Both the position numbers and the translations under genes were made by a program. A stretch of DNA of 63,331 nt. Origin: an uncultured Haliea sp. Lineage in GTDB: Bacteria; Pseudomonadota; Gammaproteobacteria; Pseudomonadales; Halieaceae. Under the pieces are notes generated by a model, which made no database searches, was not told the origin of the DNA, and saw only the letters and a list, made by a program, of their open reading frames with translations. Location: contig CAJXUQ010000021.1 of assembly GCA_913061145.1 (NCBI GenBank), forward strand, positions 1 to 63,331. Reading direction: 5' to 3'. This document shows positions 16,547 through 26,514 of the stretch, one piece after another; position 1 is the first letter of the stretch; the number at the start of each line of letters is the position of its first letter.

Positions 16547-18844
16547 CTAGCGCTTCCAATAGCGCGGTTGCAGGGCCCGGTGCTGCAGCAGGACGGGGCG
16601 TTCACCGGGCTCCAGCACCCACTCAAGCGCCCCCGTATGCGCCGTACTCAGCGTGTCGATGTCCAACGCCTGATGTCGCTGCACCACGGTGGTGGCCGGG
16701 TGACCAAAAGCATTGGCCCGTCCATGGGTATAGATCACCCGCCGTGGTCGGACATGCCCAAGCCAGGCCCAGGACGACGAGGTCTTGCTCCCGTGATGCG
16801 CCGCCAGCGCAAGGTGGCTATGCAGGTGTTCGCCCCAGTAGCGGACCAGGGTTCTCTCCCTGCGCGCGCTGATATCACCCGGTAGCAGAAGTTCGGTACC
16901 GGGCAGCACGACACGCAGCACGCAGGAGCCATCGTTGCGACTGAGGTGCTCGCCGGGCGCCGGTGCCAGAAGTTGAAAGCGCACGTCCTCGCGCCATTGC
17001 CAGGCCTGCCCCGCGCGACAGGGTTGGGCGCCCCTGATGTCGGACAGGTCGGCGCCAACCAGAAGACCGGCAGGTGACAGCGCTGCCTGCAGAATAGCAA
17101 GTCCGGCACTGTGATCGTGGTCGCCGTGGCTGACCAGCAGCGTGTCAAGATGGCGGATACCGCGCTGGCGAAGTACCGGGATTACGGCGCGCTCAGCCAC
17201 CGACACGCCGCCCGGAGGGCCTCCACCGGTATCGTAGAGCAGTGCGTGTTCCCGGTCGTACAGCAGCACTGACGTCCCCTGCCCGACATCCAGCACCATC
17301 ACATGCACCGCCTGCGGACTGGCAACCCGGTGGTTGGCAAAGGGTAGCAGTAGAGGCAGCGGCAGTATGAGCAGCAATGCCTTGCGCGGCCAGCGCAGCG
17401 GTAGGCAGGCCAGTGCTGGTGCCGCAGCGGCCAGATACAAGGCAAGTGGTGTCGACGCAAGCATCCGGTATACGCCTGCCGGATAACGCGCCGCCACCGC
17501 TGTCGCCACTGGAAGCAGCTGCTCAAACGGCCACGCGGCGAGGCTCCAGAGCAGGTCGGCGAGGCCACTCCCCAGCAAAGCAGCAAGTGTTCCGGCAAGT
17601 ACCAGAGGCACCACGAACGTCCCGACCATCGGCACCAGCAGGGCGTTGCTGATGGCAGCAACCAGGCTCGCGCCGCCAAACCATGCGCCGCTGACAGGCA
17701 GCATGGCAACGGCCATGAAGCCATGGGCAAGCCACCAGCCACCCCCCCTGCGCCGCCAGGCACTGAACCAGAGCAGGCACGCCACTGCGGAAAACGAAAG
17801 CCAGAAACCCGCGCCCAGCACGACCAATGGATTCAGGGCCACCAGCGCCACTGCGGCGAGCAACAGGTTGTGCCAGGTCAGCGCGGGACGGCCACACAGG
17901 CGCGCACAAAGCAGCGTGACCAGCATCAGCCACGCTCGTGATGTCGCCAGTGAAAATCCTGCCAATGCGGTGTACACGGTAGCGAGCATCAGTGCCGCCA
18001 GCGGCGCCGCCAGATGATTCCACCGGGAGATACCGAACACGAGCAGGAGACGGGCAAAAACGCTGCCCAGCAACAGGCCACAGGCGGCGACCATCCCGAC
18101 ATGCAGCCCCGAGATCACCAGCAGGTGGCCGACGCCGAATTGCTGGAATATCCGCCAGAGCCCGGGGTCCAGCGCGCTGCGATCGGCGACGGCCAACGCC
18201 GCGAGTATCGGCGAGGCTGGGCTGGCGCCCTGCGAACGGCTGATCCTTTCACTGAGATGCTGTCGCAGACGCTGGTGCGCGGTGGACCAGCCACCCGCCT
18301 CCAGGCGTTGCGCCGGCGCGGTGCTGCTGACGCTGCCCACCGCGTCAATGCCGGCTTCTGCGAGCCAGCGCTGGCGGTTACTCGCGCCGGGGTTCTCCAG
18401 ACCCCATGGCAGGCGTAACCGAACCCGGAAACGCCAGCGTTCCCCCGGCAACAGCGTGAGGCCGCTGCCTTCCGTTAATAGCAGCTGTTGCGGGCCAGAA
18501 CAGCCGTTGCCCAGCGGCTGCTCCAGCTCCAGATGGAAGCGTTGCCATTGGCGCCCCTCTGCCTCCACGTACCTATGCGGCAAGCCCGAGACACGACCTT
18601 CTACCCACAGCGGCAGGCGCTCGCAGGCAACCGGGAGCTGTTCTGCCTGCCAAGCGTGGGCGTGGCTGGCGCCCACCGCAAGGCCCATCAGCAGTGCGGC
18701 ACACAACCTGTGGATACGGCTGCGTCGGTGCCAGGCAGCCACAGCGAGGATCGCGAACAGGGGCGGCAGCCAGGCGGGTCCCAATTGCGAGGCCAGGGAA
18801 CAGAGCATCACCCCGACAAGAAACGCCGTCAGCAGCGCAGGCAT
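16547..18844 (-). CDS. comEC: DNA internalisation protein ComEC/Rec2
   Basis: ComEC forms the inner-membrane channel that takes up single-stranded DNA in natural transformation. The 765-residue protein has the expected three parts: an N-terminal OB-like ComEC domain, the multi-helix Competence domain (GVGHLLVISGLHVGMVAA near residues 233-250) and a C-terminal metallo-beta-lactamase-like domain with LVSHGDHDHSAG and a late AAHHGSKTSS. No frameshift is seen. Other competence genes are absent from the window, so transformability cannot be judged. It lies divergent to the DUF2062 gene. Confidence 0.94.
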   Translation of the reverse strand: MPALLTAFLVGVMLCSLASQLGPAWLPPLFAILAVAAWHRRSRIHRLCAALLMGLAVGASHAHAWQAEQLPVACERLPLWVEGRVSGLPHRYVEAEGRQWQRFHLELEQPLGNGCSGPQQLLLTEGSGLTLLPGERWRFRVRLRLPWGLENPGASNRQRWLAEAGIDAVGSVSSTAPAQRLEAGGWSTAHQRLRQHLSERISRSQGASPASPILAALAVADRSALDPGLWRIFQQFGVGHLLVISGLHVGMVAACGLLLGSVFARLLLVFGISRWNHLAAPLAALMLATVYTALAGFSLATSRAWLMLVTLLCARLCGRPALTWHNLLLAAVALVALNPLVVLGAGFWLSFSAVACLLWFSAWRRRGGGWWLAHGFMAVAMLPVSGAWFGGASLVAAISNALLVPMVGTFVVPLVLAGTLAALLGSGLADLLWSLAAWPFEQLLPVATAVAARYPAGVYRMLASTPLALYLAAAAPALACLPLRWPRKALLLILPLPLLLPFANHRVASPQAVHVMVLDVGQGTSVLLYDREHALLYDTGGGPPGGVSVAERAVIPVLRQRGIRHLDTLLVSHGDHDHSAGLAILQAALSPAGLLVGADLSDIRGAQPCRAGQAWQWREDVRFQLLAPAPGEHLSRNDGSCVLRVVLPGTELLLPGDISARRERTLVRYWGEHLHSHLALAAHHGSKTSSSWAWLGHVRPRRVIYTHGRANAFGHPATTVVQRHQALDIDTLSTAHTGALEWVLEPGERPVLLQHRALQPRYWKR

Positions 18845-18911
18845 CGGTGGTTTGCCGCGGGTTTTGCCGCCATAATATGCGCCGGATGGACCTGGTGGTT
18901 ACCAGTGCGCA

Positions 18912-18940
18912 CTGAAACACGTCGTAGCCCCCTTTATACA
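18912..18940 (+). promoter_or_regulatory. Candidate promoter of the DUF2062 gene
   Basis: CTGAAA (18912-18917), 17-bp spacer, TATACA (18935-18940), 24 nt before the ATG. A second AT-rich element (CATATTATG, minus strand near 18870) may serve comEC in the opposite direction. Confidence 0.35.
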
Positions 18941-18963
18941 CACCAAAATCAACCAGACTGCAC

Positions 18964-19581
18964 ATGCCACGAAAAACCCTGAAACAGTGGTTACCCACGC
19001 CCAGCCGCATCCGCAATATTGACAGCCTGCGCGTGCTGGGTGACTGGATTTACCAACCCAATCTGTGGCACATCAATCGTTTCTCTGCGTCCATGGCCTT
19101 TTTTGTCGGGGTCTTCGTCGCGTTTCTGCCGATACCCGGGCAGATGCTGGTGGCCGCCATACTGGCGGTGTTACTGCGTTGCAATCTGCCCATGTCGGTG
19201 GCTTTGGTGTGGATCACCAACCCGGTAACCATGCCAGCGATGTTCTACCTCTCCTACCGGGTAGGCGCACTGCTGATTGATGCGCCGGTGCATGTCCTGG
19301 AGTTTGAGCTCAGCCTTGGCTGGATAACAGATCGCATTGAGATGATCTGGAAGCCCCTGCTCGTGGGCAGCCTGCTCTGCGGCCTGCTGTTTGGCTCACT
19401 GGGTTATACGGCGGTCAACCTCCTGTGGCGCTGGCGGGTCGGCCATCACTGGCGCAAACGCCAGGCCCGTCGGCACAGCCGGGTGCAGACGTCTAAACGC
19501 GTTCCTGATGCAGAATCTGCGCCGGCGCAAGGCGTGCAGCGCGCCGCGCCGGATACAGCGCGGCCAACACGCAAAGTATAA
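18964..19581 (+). CDS. DUF2062-family membrane protein
   Basis: A 205-residue inner-membrane protein of unknown function. The DUF2062 block is recognisable: INRFSASMAFFVGVFVAFLP, PGQMLVAAILAVLLRCNLP and the ITNPVTMPAMFYLSYRVG segment, with about three helices and a basic C-terminal tail. It sits between comEC and lol genes, as in Pseudomonas. Its last 89 nt lie antisense to the end of lolE, so the two convergent genes share sequence. Confidence 0.9.
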   Translation: MPRKTLKQWLPTPSRIRNIDSLRVLGDWIYQPNLWHINRFSASMAFFVGVFVAFLPIPGQMLVAAILAVLLRCNLPMSVALVWITNPVTMPAMFYLSYRVGALLIDAPVHVLEFELSLGWITDRIEMIWKPLLVGSLLCGLLFGSLGYTAVNLLWRWRVGHHWRKRQARRHSRVQTSKRVPDAESAPAQGVQRAAPDTARPTRKV

Positions 19582-20728
19582 ATGCCACCAGCGACACCCA
19601 CGCCACATCCGACACAAGTATTTCCACCGGGAGAAATGACACCGGGTACACGTCGGTACTGAGAAAACGCATCCCCAGCAGCTGTTCCAGCCCCATTACC
19701 AGACGGGGTATCCCGAGGCTCAACAGCACACCGGACAGGCTCCCAAGCAACGCGCCGATAATGCCGATCATGGCACCCTGAAGAAGAAAGATGCCGGTGA
19801 TGTCTGCTCCGGACGCACCCAGCGTGCGAAGAATTGCGATATCGCCCTGCTTGTCGAATACCACCAGCACCAGTGAGGAAACCACGTTAAACGCGGCAAC
19901 CCCTATGATGGAGAACAACAGAATACTGACCAGATCCCGCGACAGCTGGATGGCGGAATACAGGTTTCCGTGTGTCATCATCCAGTTTGTGGTGTAGTAA
20001 CCCACCGGCAGCTCGGCCAGCAGAGACCAGCCAAGGCCGTGCACATTGAACAGATCCATCACGCGCACCTGCAGACCCGTTATCCCGCCCGAGAGCCCCG
20101 CCAGTTCCGAGGCCAGCTCCAAACGCACCACGGCAGCAGACTCGTCCAATTCCGTGCCGGTTGACAGCAGGCCAATCAGGGTTACTGCGGCAAACTGCGT
20201 CTCTGCCGGATTGGAACTGTCCGCGCCGGGGACAATCAGGGTCAGCGAATCACCGGGTGCTGCGCCCAGCCGATGCGCAAGACCACTGCCCAGGAGCAGT
20301 CCCGAGGGCGCTGCGGCGAAGCGCTGCTGCAGATCGCGATCCAGCGCCGCCAGCAGCCCCTCGTGCCCCGCGCCGGGCAACCCGATGCCGATGCCGGTTT
20401 CAATGTCACGACCGCGCATGAACAGGGCGTCAAACTGTACAAACGGTTGCACCGATTGCACTTCCGGCCGCGCGCGTATTGCAGAGGCAACCGGCTGCCA
20501 GTCGATCAATGGCTCCGTGGCATAGACGCTGATGTGTGGCACCAGCGCCAGGATCCGCTCGCGCATCTCCTTGTCAAAACCGTTCATGACCGAGAGCACC
20601 GCAATCAGTAGAGCGATCGCGAGAATGAGGCCCAGCGCCGAGAGTGAGGCGAGGAAGGTCGACAGATAACCGCGCCCAAACGCAAAGCTGTAGCGCAGGG
20701 CGATGCGTCCCTGGTCACGCAGCCGCAT
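19493..20728 (-). CDS. lolE: Lipoprotein-releasing ABC transporter permease LolE
   Basis: One of two permeases of LolCDE, which extracts mature lipoproteins from the inner membrane and hands them to LolA. From the ATG at 20728 (overlapping lolD by 14 nt), 411 residues. It has an N-terminal helix with [21 protein letters not shown], a large periplasmic domain, and three C-terminal helices with [17 protein letters not shown]. Its 3' end overlaps the convergent DUF2062 gene. Confidence 0.92.
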   Translation of the reverse strand: MRLRDQGRIALRYSFAFGRGYLSTFLASLSALGLILAIALLIAVLSVMNGFDKEMRERILALVPHISVYATEPLIDWQPVASAIRARPEVQSVQPFVQFDALFMRGRDIETGIGIGLPGAGHEGLLAALDRDLQQRFAAAPSGLLLGSGLAHRLGAAPGDSLTLIVPGADSSNPAETQFAAVTLIGLLSTGTELDESAAVVRLELASELAGLSGGITGLQVRVMDLFNVHGLGWSLLAELPVGYYTTNWMMTHGNLYSAIQLSRDLVSILLFSIIGVAAFNVVSSLVLVVFDKQGDIAILRTLGASGADITGIFLLQGAMIGIIGALLGSLSGVLLSLGIPRLVMGLEQLLGMRFLSTDVYPVSFLPVEILVSDVAWVSLVAFILCVLAALYPARRAARLAPAQILHQERV

Positions 20729-21410
20729 CAGTCTGTTCCCACAGGGCACCCTGCCGCAACTCCAGCGTTCGATCCATGCGCCGCGCGATGTACGGATCGT
20801 GAGTGACCACGATGAAGCCGGTGCGTGCGGCGCTCAGGGAGTCAATCAGGGCGAGCACCTGCTGCGCCGACTCGGGGTCCAGATTACCCGTGGGTTCGTC
20901 CATCAGCACGCAATCAGGCCGGGTGACCAGGGCCCGGGCAATCGCCACCCGCTGACGTTCCCCACCCGACAACTCGCCGGGGCGATGCTGTAGGCGGTGG
21001 TGCATGCCGACCTGCTCCAGCACGGCCTCTGCTGACTTCCATGCACTGCGTCGCCGTGCCCCGCCAATCAACAATGGCATGGCGACGTTTTCCCTGGCGT
21101 CGAACTCCGGCAACAGGTGGTGAAACTGGTAGACAAAACCCAGGTGCTGGTTGCGCCAGCGACACAGGGCGCGCTCCCCAAGCTCGGCAAGATCCTGACC
21201 GCGAATCAGTACCCGACCTGTCGTGGGCGTATCCAGGCCACCGAGCAGATTGAGCAGCGTCGATTTTCCGGAGCCCGAAGCGCCCACAATGGCGACCTTC
21301 TCCCCGTCACGCAGCGCCAGTTCTACCTGGCTGAGCACCTGCACCTCGCGAGTGCCATCCCGGTACACACGGCCCAACTGCTCGCAACGCAGCACCAACG
21401 ATTCATTCAT
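20715..21410 (-). CDS. lolD: Lipoprotein-releasing ABC transporter ATPase LolD
   Basis: The cytoplasmic ATPase that powers LolCDE. From the ATG at 21410, which overlaps the lolC stop by 8 nt, 231 residues. Walker [11 protein letters not shown]-loop QFHHLLPEF, signature [15 protein letters not shown], Walker [12 protein letters not shown] and His switch VTHD are all present. The upstream extension to 21497 lies within lolC and is not used. Confidence 0.97.
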   Translation of the reverse strand: MNESLVLRCEQLGRVYRDGTREVQVLSQVELALRDGEKVAIVGASGSGKSTLLNLLGGLDTPTTGRVLIRGQDLAELGERALCRWRNQHLGFVYQFHHLLPEFDARENVAMPLLIGGARRRSAWKSAEAVLEQVGMHHRLQHRPGELSGGERQRVAIARALVTRPDCVLMDEPTGNLDPESAQQVLALIDSLSAARTGFIVVTHDPYIARRMDRTLELRQGALWEQTDAAA

Positions 21411-22644
21411 AACGTAACACCTCGGCCGGCGCGATACGCGAGGCCCGCCACGCGGGGTAAACACTCGCCAGGAGACTGAGCAGCAGGGATGCTGCAATCA
21501 CCGCTGCGACGTCCTGCCACTGCAAACGCGCCGGTAACTCGCTGATAAAATAGACGGATGGATCAAACAATTTCACACCCAGCCACCGCTCCAGGGCTGC
21601 CGTGATCCGGGCAATGTGGCTCGCCAGTAACACGCCCAGGGCGGCGCCGACGCCAATGCCTGTGCAGGCAAGGCCCAGACCGTGGGCAAAGAAAATCGCC
21701 ATAATGCCGCCGGCGCGGGCCCCCATCGTGCGTAACACCGCAATGTCACCGCGTTTTTCAGCCACTGCCATGACCAGTGTGGATACGATATTGAATGCCG
21801 CCACGGCGACCACACTCAACAGCAACAGCCCGACCATGATTTTCTCCATTTTGACCGCGCGGAACAGGCTGCCCTGGGTTTGTGTCCAGTCGCGGGCCAG
21901 CAAACCGGGAGTCAGGGACTGCTGGAGTGCGGCCAGCTGACGCGGCGCCTGCATCAGGTCGCTGGTGCGCAGCTGTATACCGTCCACGCCAGCGCCCGCC
22001 CCGAACAGCCGCTGGCCGGTTTCCAGCGACACGTAGGCCTGGTAGCCATCCGGCTGGGCATTGACCGCGAACAGCCCGACCACACGCAGGCGTTTACTGC
22101 GCGGAAATGTGCCCAGCGGCGTGACCGTGAGGCTGGGTAGCGTGACATCCAGTGTATCGCCGGGTGCGGCTCCCAGCCCGCGTGCCAAACCCGTGCCCAG
22201 CACGACGCTGAAGGGCTGTTGCAGGTCGGCCAGGGTGCCGGTCAGCATCGCTTCATTGACACTGGATACAGTGGCCTGGCGTTGCACATCGATAGCGGTA
22301 AGACTGGCTCCACGCAGAGTCCCCTGACCGGAGAAAATCACCTTGTCTGTCAGGTACGGCGCAGCGGCGAGAACGCCGGGCTGCAGGACAAGCACTTCGG
22401 CCAGCTGCGGCCAGCCCTCGATGCGCCCCTCGGCGGCCACTACAAAACCGTGAGGCACCAGCGCCAGGATGCGATCACGCAGTTCCGCGGCGAAACCGTT
22501 CATGATGGAGAGCACGGTAATCAGGCTCGCCACGCCCAGCACCATGCCCAGCATGGACACTGTTGCTATGACGCTGGCAAAGCGGTTGCGCCGTCGGCTG
22601 AAGCTGTAGCGCAGACCAACGAAGATGGCGTAGTGGAAGCCCAG
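21403..22644 (-). CDS. lolC: Lipoprotein-releasing ABC transporter permease LolC, non-canonical start
   Basis: The partner permease of LolE. The first ATG/GTG/TTG in frame is the GTG at 22560, but that removes the conserved N-terminus. Upstream, in the same frame, [20 protein letters not shown] matches the family start (GLRYxxxRRRNxFxS), and an in-frame stop lies soon beyond it. Only CTG (22644) or ATT (22650) could start there; AGGT lies 8 nt before the CTG. I therefore start at CTG, giving 413 residues, the usual length. The rest shows [19 protein letters not shown] and [15 protein letters not shown]. Start confidence is modest; identity is secure. Confidence 0.88.
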   Translation of the reverse strand: MGFHYAIFVGLRYSFSRRRNRFASVIATVSMLGMVLGVASLITVLSIMNGFAAELRDRILALVPHGFVVAAEGRIEGWPQLAEVLVLQPGVLAAAPYLTDKVIFSGQGTLRGASLTAIDVQRQATVSSVNEAMLTGTLADLQQPFSVVLGTGLARGLGAAPGDTLDVTLPSLTVTPLGTFPRSKRLRVVGLFAVNAQPDGYQAYVSLETGQRLFGAGAGVDGIQLRTSDLMQAPRQLAALQQSLTPGLLARDWTQTQGSLFRAVKMEKIMVGLLLLSVVAVAAFNIVSTLVMAVAEKRGDIAVLRTMGARAGGIMAIFFAHGLGLACTGIGVGAALGVLLASHIARITAALERWLGVKLFDPSVYFISELPARLQWQDVAAVIAASLLLSLLASVYPAWRASRIAPAEVLRYE

Positions 22645-22670
22645 TGGAATGTACCTGCGCGTGGCCGGCG

Positions 22671-22907
22671 TTAGCGGTCCGCCGGATAGAAGCGCGTGTC
22701 ATCCCGGTCATCGGCGTCACCGGTGTTACGCGTCTCCTTCTCACAGCGGCCGGGATCACCACCACAGATGTCACAGGCGGTATCGAAGCCGAGTGCGCCC
22801 ATCCCGCCACAGGAACCCTTGATGGGCCCACGTCCCATGAGCACACCGACGGCCATAATACCCATGACAACCGCGATCAGCACTGCGGCGAGAACAAATT
22901 CGGTCAT
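22671..22907 (-). CDS. nqrM: Na+-NQR maturation factor NqrM
   Basis: NqrM delivers iron for the Cys4 Fe centre held between NqrD and NqrE. From the ATG at 22907 (AAGG 9 nt upstream) it is 78 residues: one N-terminal helix and then four cysteines at 33, 45, 48 and 55 in SCGGM and CDICGGDPGRC, the family pattern. An ATG 9 nt further upstream lies directly on the Shine-Dalgarno and is less likely. It follows apbE, completing the NQR assembly set. Confidence 0.93.
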   Translation of the reverse strand: MTEFVLAAVLIAVVMGIMAVGVLMGRGPIKGSCGGMGALGFDTACDICGGDPGRCEKETRNTGDADDRDDTRFYPADR

Positions 22908-22934
22908 TGCAGTCATCCTTGCGGCTCCAGGCCG

Positions 22935-24005
22935 CTATTCTGTCAGGGTACTCTGATCCAGCCACGGCGCAAAGGCGCTGGAATACGATGGCACGATACG
23001 CTCCCCATCGCGACGCATCAAATACACGGCGAGGCCATGCTGCTCCGCCAGCGCGAGTGCCTCCTCAGCGCCGAGCACGGTAAGTGCGGTCGCCCAGCCA
23101 TCCGCCGTCATGCAGTCCTCTGCCAGTACCGTGACGGACACCAGATCGTGTGCCACCGGATACCCCGTGCGTGGATCTATGCTGTGCGAGTAGCGCCGGC
23201 CCTCCAGTTCAAAGTAGTTCCGGTAGTCCCCCGAGGTCGCGACCGCAATGTCCTCCAGCGCAATCCCCAGCGCGACAGCCCGTGCACCAGGCTCGGGTCG
23301 TTCTATCGCTACTCGCCAAGCGTCACCGCGCGGACTGATTCCCGAGACGCGCATCTCGCCGCCCACTTCAACCAGGAAGTTGTCGATACCGTGTCCGCTG
23401 AGGGCAGCGGCCAGCACATCGACGGCGTACCCTTTGGCAATCGAGGACAGGTCCAGCTCCACGTCCCGGAGGCGCCGCAGACGCTGCAGGCCGCTGTCGA
23501 ACTCAATGTGACGCTGCCCCACACGCTCGCGCGCTGCGTCGATCGCGCGCTTGTCGGGCAATTCCATACGGGGTTGGACCGGTCCGAAACCCCAGAGTTC
23601 GACCAGCGGCCCCACGGTGACATCGTAGGCACCACCGGACAGTTCGCCAATGTGCAGGGCCTGTGCCATGACCCGCCCAAAGTGCTCGGAAACCGGAACC
23701 CATTCGCCGACCGGACTGCGATTGAAGCGGCTGATCTCCGAATCGATCTGCCAGGTGGACATGCTGTTGTTCAGGTCGACCAGCAGGCCCTCAAGCACGG
23801 CCTGCAGCTGTTCGGGGCGTGCTGATTCCTTGGAGGGTAGATACGTGATGTGCCAGGTCGTGCCCATGGTGGCGCCCGACAGGGCCACACCGGTACGCGG
23901 CTGCGAACACGCGGAAACCAGCAGCAGCAACGCCAGTATGGCGCCGGCCGCCCTACAAAAAAGCCACCCCGAAGAGTGGCTTGCACTGTGCCGATGGCGC
24001 TGCAT
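22935..24005 (-). CDS. apbE: FAD:protein FMN transferase ApbE (lipoprotein)
   Basis: ApbE attaches FMN covalently to threonines of NqrB and NqrC. The ATG at 24005 shares one base with the nqrF stop (TGATG). The 356-residue product has a lipoprotein signal with lipobox LVSAC (C33), the ATMGTTWHI start of the mature domain, AKGYAVD, VEVGGEMRVSG and the metal-binding region TADGWATAL. Unusually, codons 8-16 coincide with a complete intrinsic terminator (23957-23982). No canonical start lies between that terminator and the lipobox, so the terminator really is inside the gene. Confidence 0.95.
   Translation of the reverse strand: MQRHRHSASHSSGWLFCRAAGAILALLLLVSACSQPRTGVALSGATMGTTWHITYLPSKESARPEQLQAVLEGLLVDLNNSMSTWQIDSEISRFNRSPVGEWVPVSEHFGRVMAQALHIGELSGGAYDVTVGPLVELWGFGPVQPRMELPDKRAIDAARERVGQRHIEFDSGLQRLRRLRDVELDLSSIAKGYAVDVLAAALSGHGIDNFLVEVGGEMRVSGISPRGDAWRVAIERPEPGARAVALGIALEDIAVATSGDYRNYFELEGRRYSHSIDPRTGYPVAHDLVSVTVLAEDCMTADGWATALTVLGAEEALALAEQHGLAVYLMRRDGERIVPSYSSAFAPWLDQSTLTE
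23957..23982 (-). terminator. Intrinsic terminator with UUCG loop, inside apbE coding region
   Basis: Minus strand: AAGCCACTC-TTCG-GGGTGGCTT is a 9-bp stem (one T-G pair) closed by the very stable C(UUCG)G loop, and the last T of the stem runs into four more T. It starts 22 nt after the nqrF stop and overlaps codons 8-16 of apbE. It looks like the end of the nqrABCDEF transcript, with apbE-nqrM-lolCDE reached only by read-through or another promoter. Confidence 0.85.
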
Positions 24006-25228
24006 CAGCCGCCGAAGTCGTCCAGCAGAATGTTTTCCGGCTCCACGCCCATGTCTGTGAGCATACGCACTACCGCGGCATTCATCATTGGCGGACCGCA
24101 CATGTAGTACTCGCAGTCCTCGGGTGCGGGGTGGTCCTTCAGGTATTCCTCGTACAGGACGTTGTGGATAAAGCCGGTCAGGCCTTCCCAGTTGTCCTCG
24201 GGCTGCGGATCCGACAGGGCCACGTGCCACTCAAAGTTGTCGTTCTCTGCAGCGAGCTGGTCGTAGTCCTCGACGTAGAACATTTCACGCAGCGAACGCG
24301 CGCCGTACCAGAAGGAAATCTTGCGCTTGCTCTGCAGGCGCTTTAGCTGGTCGAAAATATGTGAGCGCATGGGCGCCATGCCCGCGCCACCGCCGATGAA
24401 GATCATCTCTGCATCGGTATCCTTGGCAAAAAACTCGCCAAAAGGCCCATAGACCTTCACCTTGTCGCCCGGCTTCAGGTTAAACACCCAGGACGACATC
24501 ACGCCAGGCGGAATACCTTCGCTGCCCGGAGGCGGAGTGGCGATACGGATGTTGAATTTGACGACGCCGCGCTCTTCCGGGTAGTTGGCCATGGAATAGG
24601 CACGGATGGTGGTCTCGTCAACGTGGGATTCCAGCTTGAAGAAACCGAAGCGCTCCCAGTCGCCGCGGTACTCCTCCTCGATCTCAAAGTCCTTGTACTT
24701 GACCACGTGCGGCGGGCATTCGAGCTGCACATAGCCCCCGGCGCGGAAGTCGACGTTCTCGCCCTCCGGCAGCTTCAGCGTCAACTCCTTGATGAAGGTC
24801 GCCACGTTGGGGTTGCTCTCTACCGTGCACTCCCACTGCTTGACGCCGAACACTTCTTCCGGCACCTCGATTTTCATGTCCTGCTTGACGGCTGTCTGGC
24901 AGCTCAGGCGCCAGCCTTCCTGGGCGTCACGCTTGGTGAAGTGGCTCTCCTCGGTGGGCAGCATGGCGCCGCCACCCTCGGTGATGATGCACTTGCACTG
25001 AGCACAGGTGCCACCGCCGCCGCAGGCCGAAGGCAGGAACAACCCGCTTTCGGACAGGGTTTGCAACAACTTGCCACCGGCGGGTACATGAATGGTCTTC
25101 TCACCATTGATCTCAATGGCGACTTCGCCACTACTGACCAGGCGAGAGCGTGCGCTCAGAATGACGGCGACCAGGGCGAGCACGATCGCCGTGAACATGG
25201 TAACACCGAGGATGATCGTCAGGTTCAT
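24005..25228 (-). CDS. nqrF: Na+-translocating NADH:quinone reductase subunit F
   Basis: NqrF is the NADH-oxidising entry subunit. The 407-residue protein has an N-terminal membrane anchor, a 2Fe-2S ferredoxin domain with [12 protein letters not shown] and a later fourth cysteine in LSCQTAV, an FAD domain with RAYSMANYP, and an NADH domain with [12 protein letters not shown] and CGPPMMN. It is the last structural gene of nqrABCDEF and is followed at once by the terminator in apbE. Confidence 0.98.
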   Translation of the reverse strand: MNLTIILGVTMFTAIVLALVAVILSARSRLVSSGEVAIEINGEKTIHVPAGGKLLQTLSESGLFLPSACGGGGTCAQCKCIITEGGGAMLPTEESHFTKRDAQEGWRLSCQTAVKQDMKIEVPEEVFGVKQWECTVESNPNVATFIKELTLKLPEGENVDFRAGGYVQLECPPHVVKYKDFEIEEEYRGDWERFGFFKLESHVDETTIRAYSMANYPEERGVVKFNIRIATPPPGSEGIPPGVMSSWVFNLKPGDKVKVYGPFGEFFAKDTDAEMIFIGGGAGMAPMRSHIFDQLKRLQSKRKISFWYGARSLREMFYVEDYDQLAAENDNFEWHVALSDPQPEDNWEGLTGFIHNVLYEEYLKDHPAPEDCEYYMCGPPMMNAAVVRMLTDMGVEPENILLDDFGG

Positions 25229-25242
25229 AACAGCACTTCCGC

Positions 25243-25851
25243 CTAGAGATTCATACCACCGAAAGACATAAAGCCAAGTGACATCAGACCCACCGTAATG
25301 AAGGTGATGCCCAAGCCCTGCAGGCCGTCGGGCACGTCACTGTACTTGAGCTTTTCGCGAATGCCTGCGAGGGCGACGATGGCGAGTGCCCAACCGACGC
25401 CAGCGCCCGCACCGAACACCACGCTTTCACCGAAGCTGTAGTCGCGCTCCACCATGAACAGCGCCGCACCCAGAATGGCACAGTTTACTGTAATCAATGG
25501 CAGGAAGACGCCGAGCGCGTTGTACAGAACCGGGACATACTTGTCGAGAAACATCTCCATGATCTGGACGATGGCCGCGATTACGCCGATATAGGACAAC
25601 AGCCCGAGGAAGCTGAGGTCGACATCCGGCAGCCCTGCCCAGGCCAGCGCGCCGTCCGCCAGCAGGTAGTTGTAGATCAGGTTGTTCACCGGCACCGTGA
25701 TGGTGAGCACGACGATCACCGCGATGCCGAGGCCGATTGCCGCCTGTACCTTTTTGGAGATAGCCAGGAAGGTACACATACCGAGAAAGAAGGCCAGCGC
25801 CATGTTCTCGATGAACACGGCCCGGATAAACAGGCTCAGATACTGTTCCAT
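25243..25851 (-). CDS. nqrE: Na+-NQR subunit E
   Basis: A six-helix inner-membrane subunit that with NqrD forms an inverted pair around an iron centre and lines the Na+ path. The 202 residues are almost entirely hydrophobic, with [12 protein letters not shown] carrying one conserved Cys and another in GMCTFLAIS. Its ATG overlaps the nqrD stop (TAATG). Confidence 0.97.
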   Translation of the reverse strand: MEQYLSLFIRAVFIENMALAFFLGMCTFLAISKKVQAAIGLGIAVIVVLTITVPVNNLIYNYLLADGALAWAGLPDVDLSFLGLLSYIGVIAAIVQIMEMFLDKYVPVLYNALGVFLPLITVNCAILGAALFMVERDYSFGESVVFGAGAGVGWALAIVALAGIREKLKYSDVPDGLQGLGITFITVGLMSLGFMSFGGMNL

Positions 25852-26513
25852 TACGCACCCTCCTCGGCAGCTGTGTGCTTGGCCATGCGGAAGTCAGGCT
25901 CTTCAACCTGCTTCTTGTCGACGCTGCGCAGTATCCAGATGAAACCACCAATCAGGAAGAACGCGCTGGGTGGCAGCAATAACAGGCCGTTGGGGTTGTA
26001 CCAGCCGCCTTCCGTGACCAGCGGCAACACCTCCATGCCGAACAGCTTGCCCGAGCCAAACAGCTCGCGCACAAAGGCGACCGCGAGCAGCACCGTGCTG
26101 TAGCCAAGGCCATTGCCGATACCGTCGAAGAAACTGGGCAACGGCGGATTCTTCATGGCGAACGCTTCCGCGCGCCCCATGACGATGCAGTTGGTTATGA
26201 TCAAGCCGACAAACACCGAAAGCTGTTTGCTGATGTCGTAGGCGACGGCCTTCAGCACCTGGTCAACCACGATCACCAGTGAAGCGATGATCGTCATCTG
26301 CACGATAATGCGGATGCTGCCCGGTATCTGGGTGCGTATCGCGGAGATAAAGAGATTGGAAAACGCTGTCACCAGCGTCAGTGCGATACACATCACCACG
26401 GTGACCTGCAGCGACGACGTGACCGCCAATGCCGAGCAGATACCAAGGATCTGCAGCGCAATCGGATTGTTCTTGAAAATAGGTGTAACGAGGGTGTCCT
26501 TGACCGAAGACAT
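25851..26513 (-). CDS. nqrD: Na+-NQR subunit D
   Basis: The membrane partner of NqrE. I start at the ATG at 26513, just after the nqrC stop, giving 220 residues ([13 protein letters not shown]); the longer open frame overlaps nqrC. The conserved Cys segments GICSALAV and [15 protein letters not shown] are present. Hydrophobic throughout. Confidence 0.97.
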   Translation of the reverse strand: MSSVKDTLVTPIFKNNPIALQILGICSALAVTSSLQVTVVMCIALTLVTAFSNLFISAIRTQIPGSIRIIVQMTIIASLVIVVDQVLKAVAYDISKQLSVFVGLIITNCIVMGRAEAFAMKNPPLPSFFDGIGNGLGYSTVLLAVAFVRELFGSGKLFGMEVLPLVTEGGWYNPNGLLLLPPSAFFLIGGFIWILRSVDKKQVEEPDFRMAKHTAAEEGA

Positions 26514-26514
26514 C

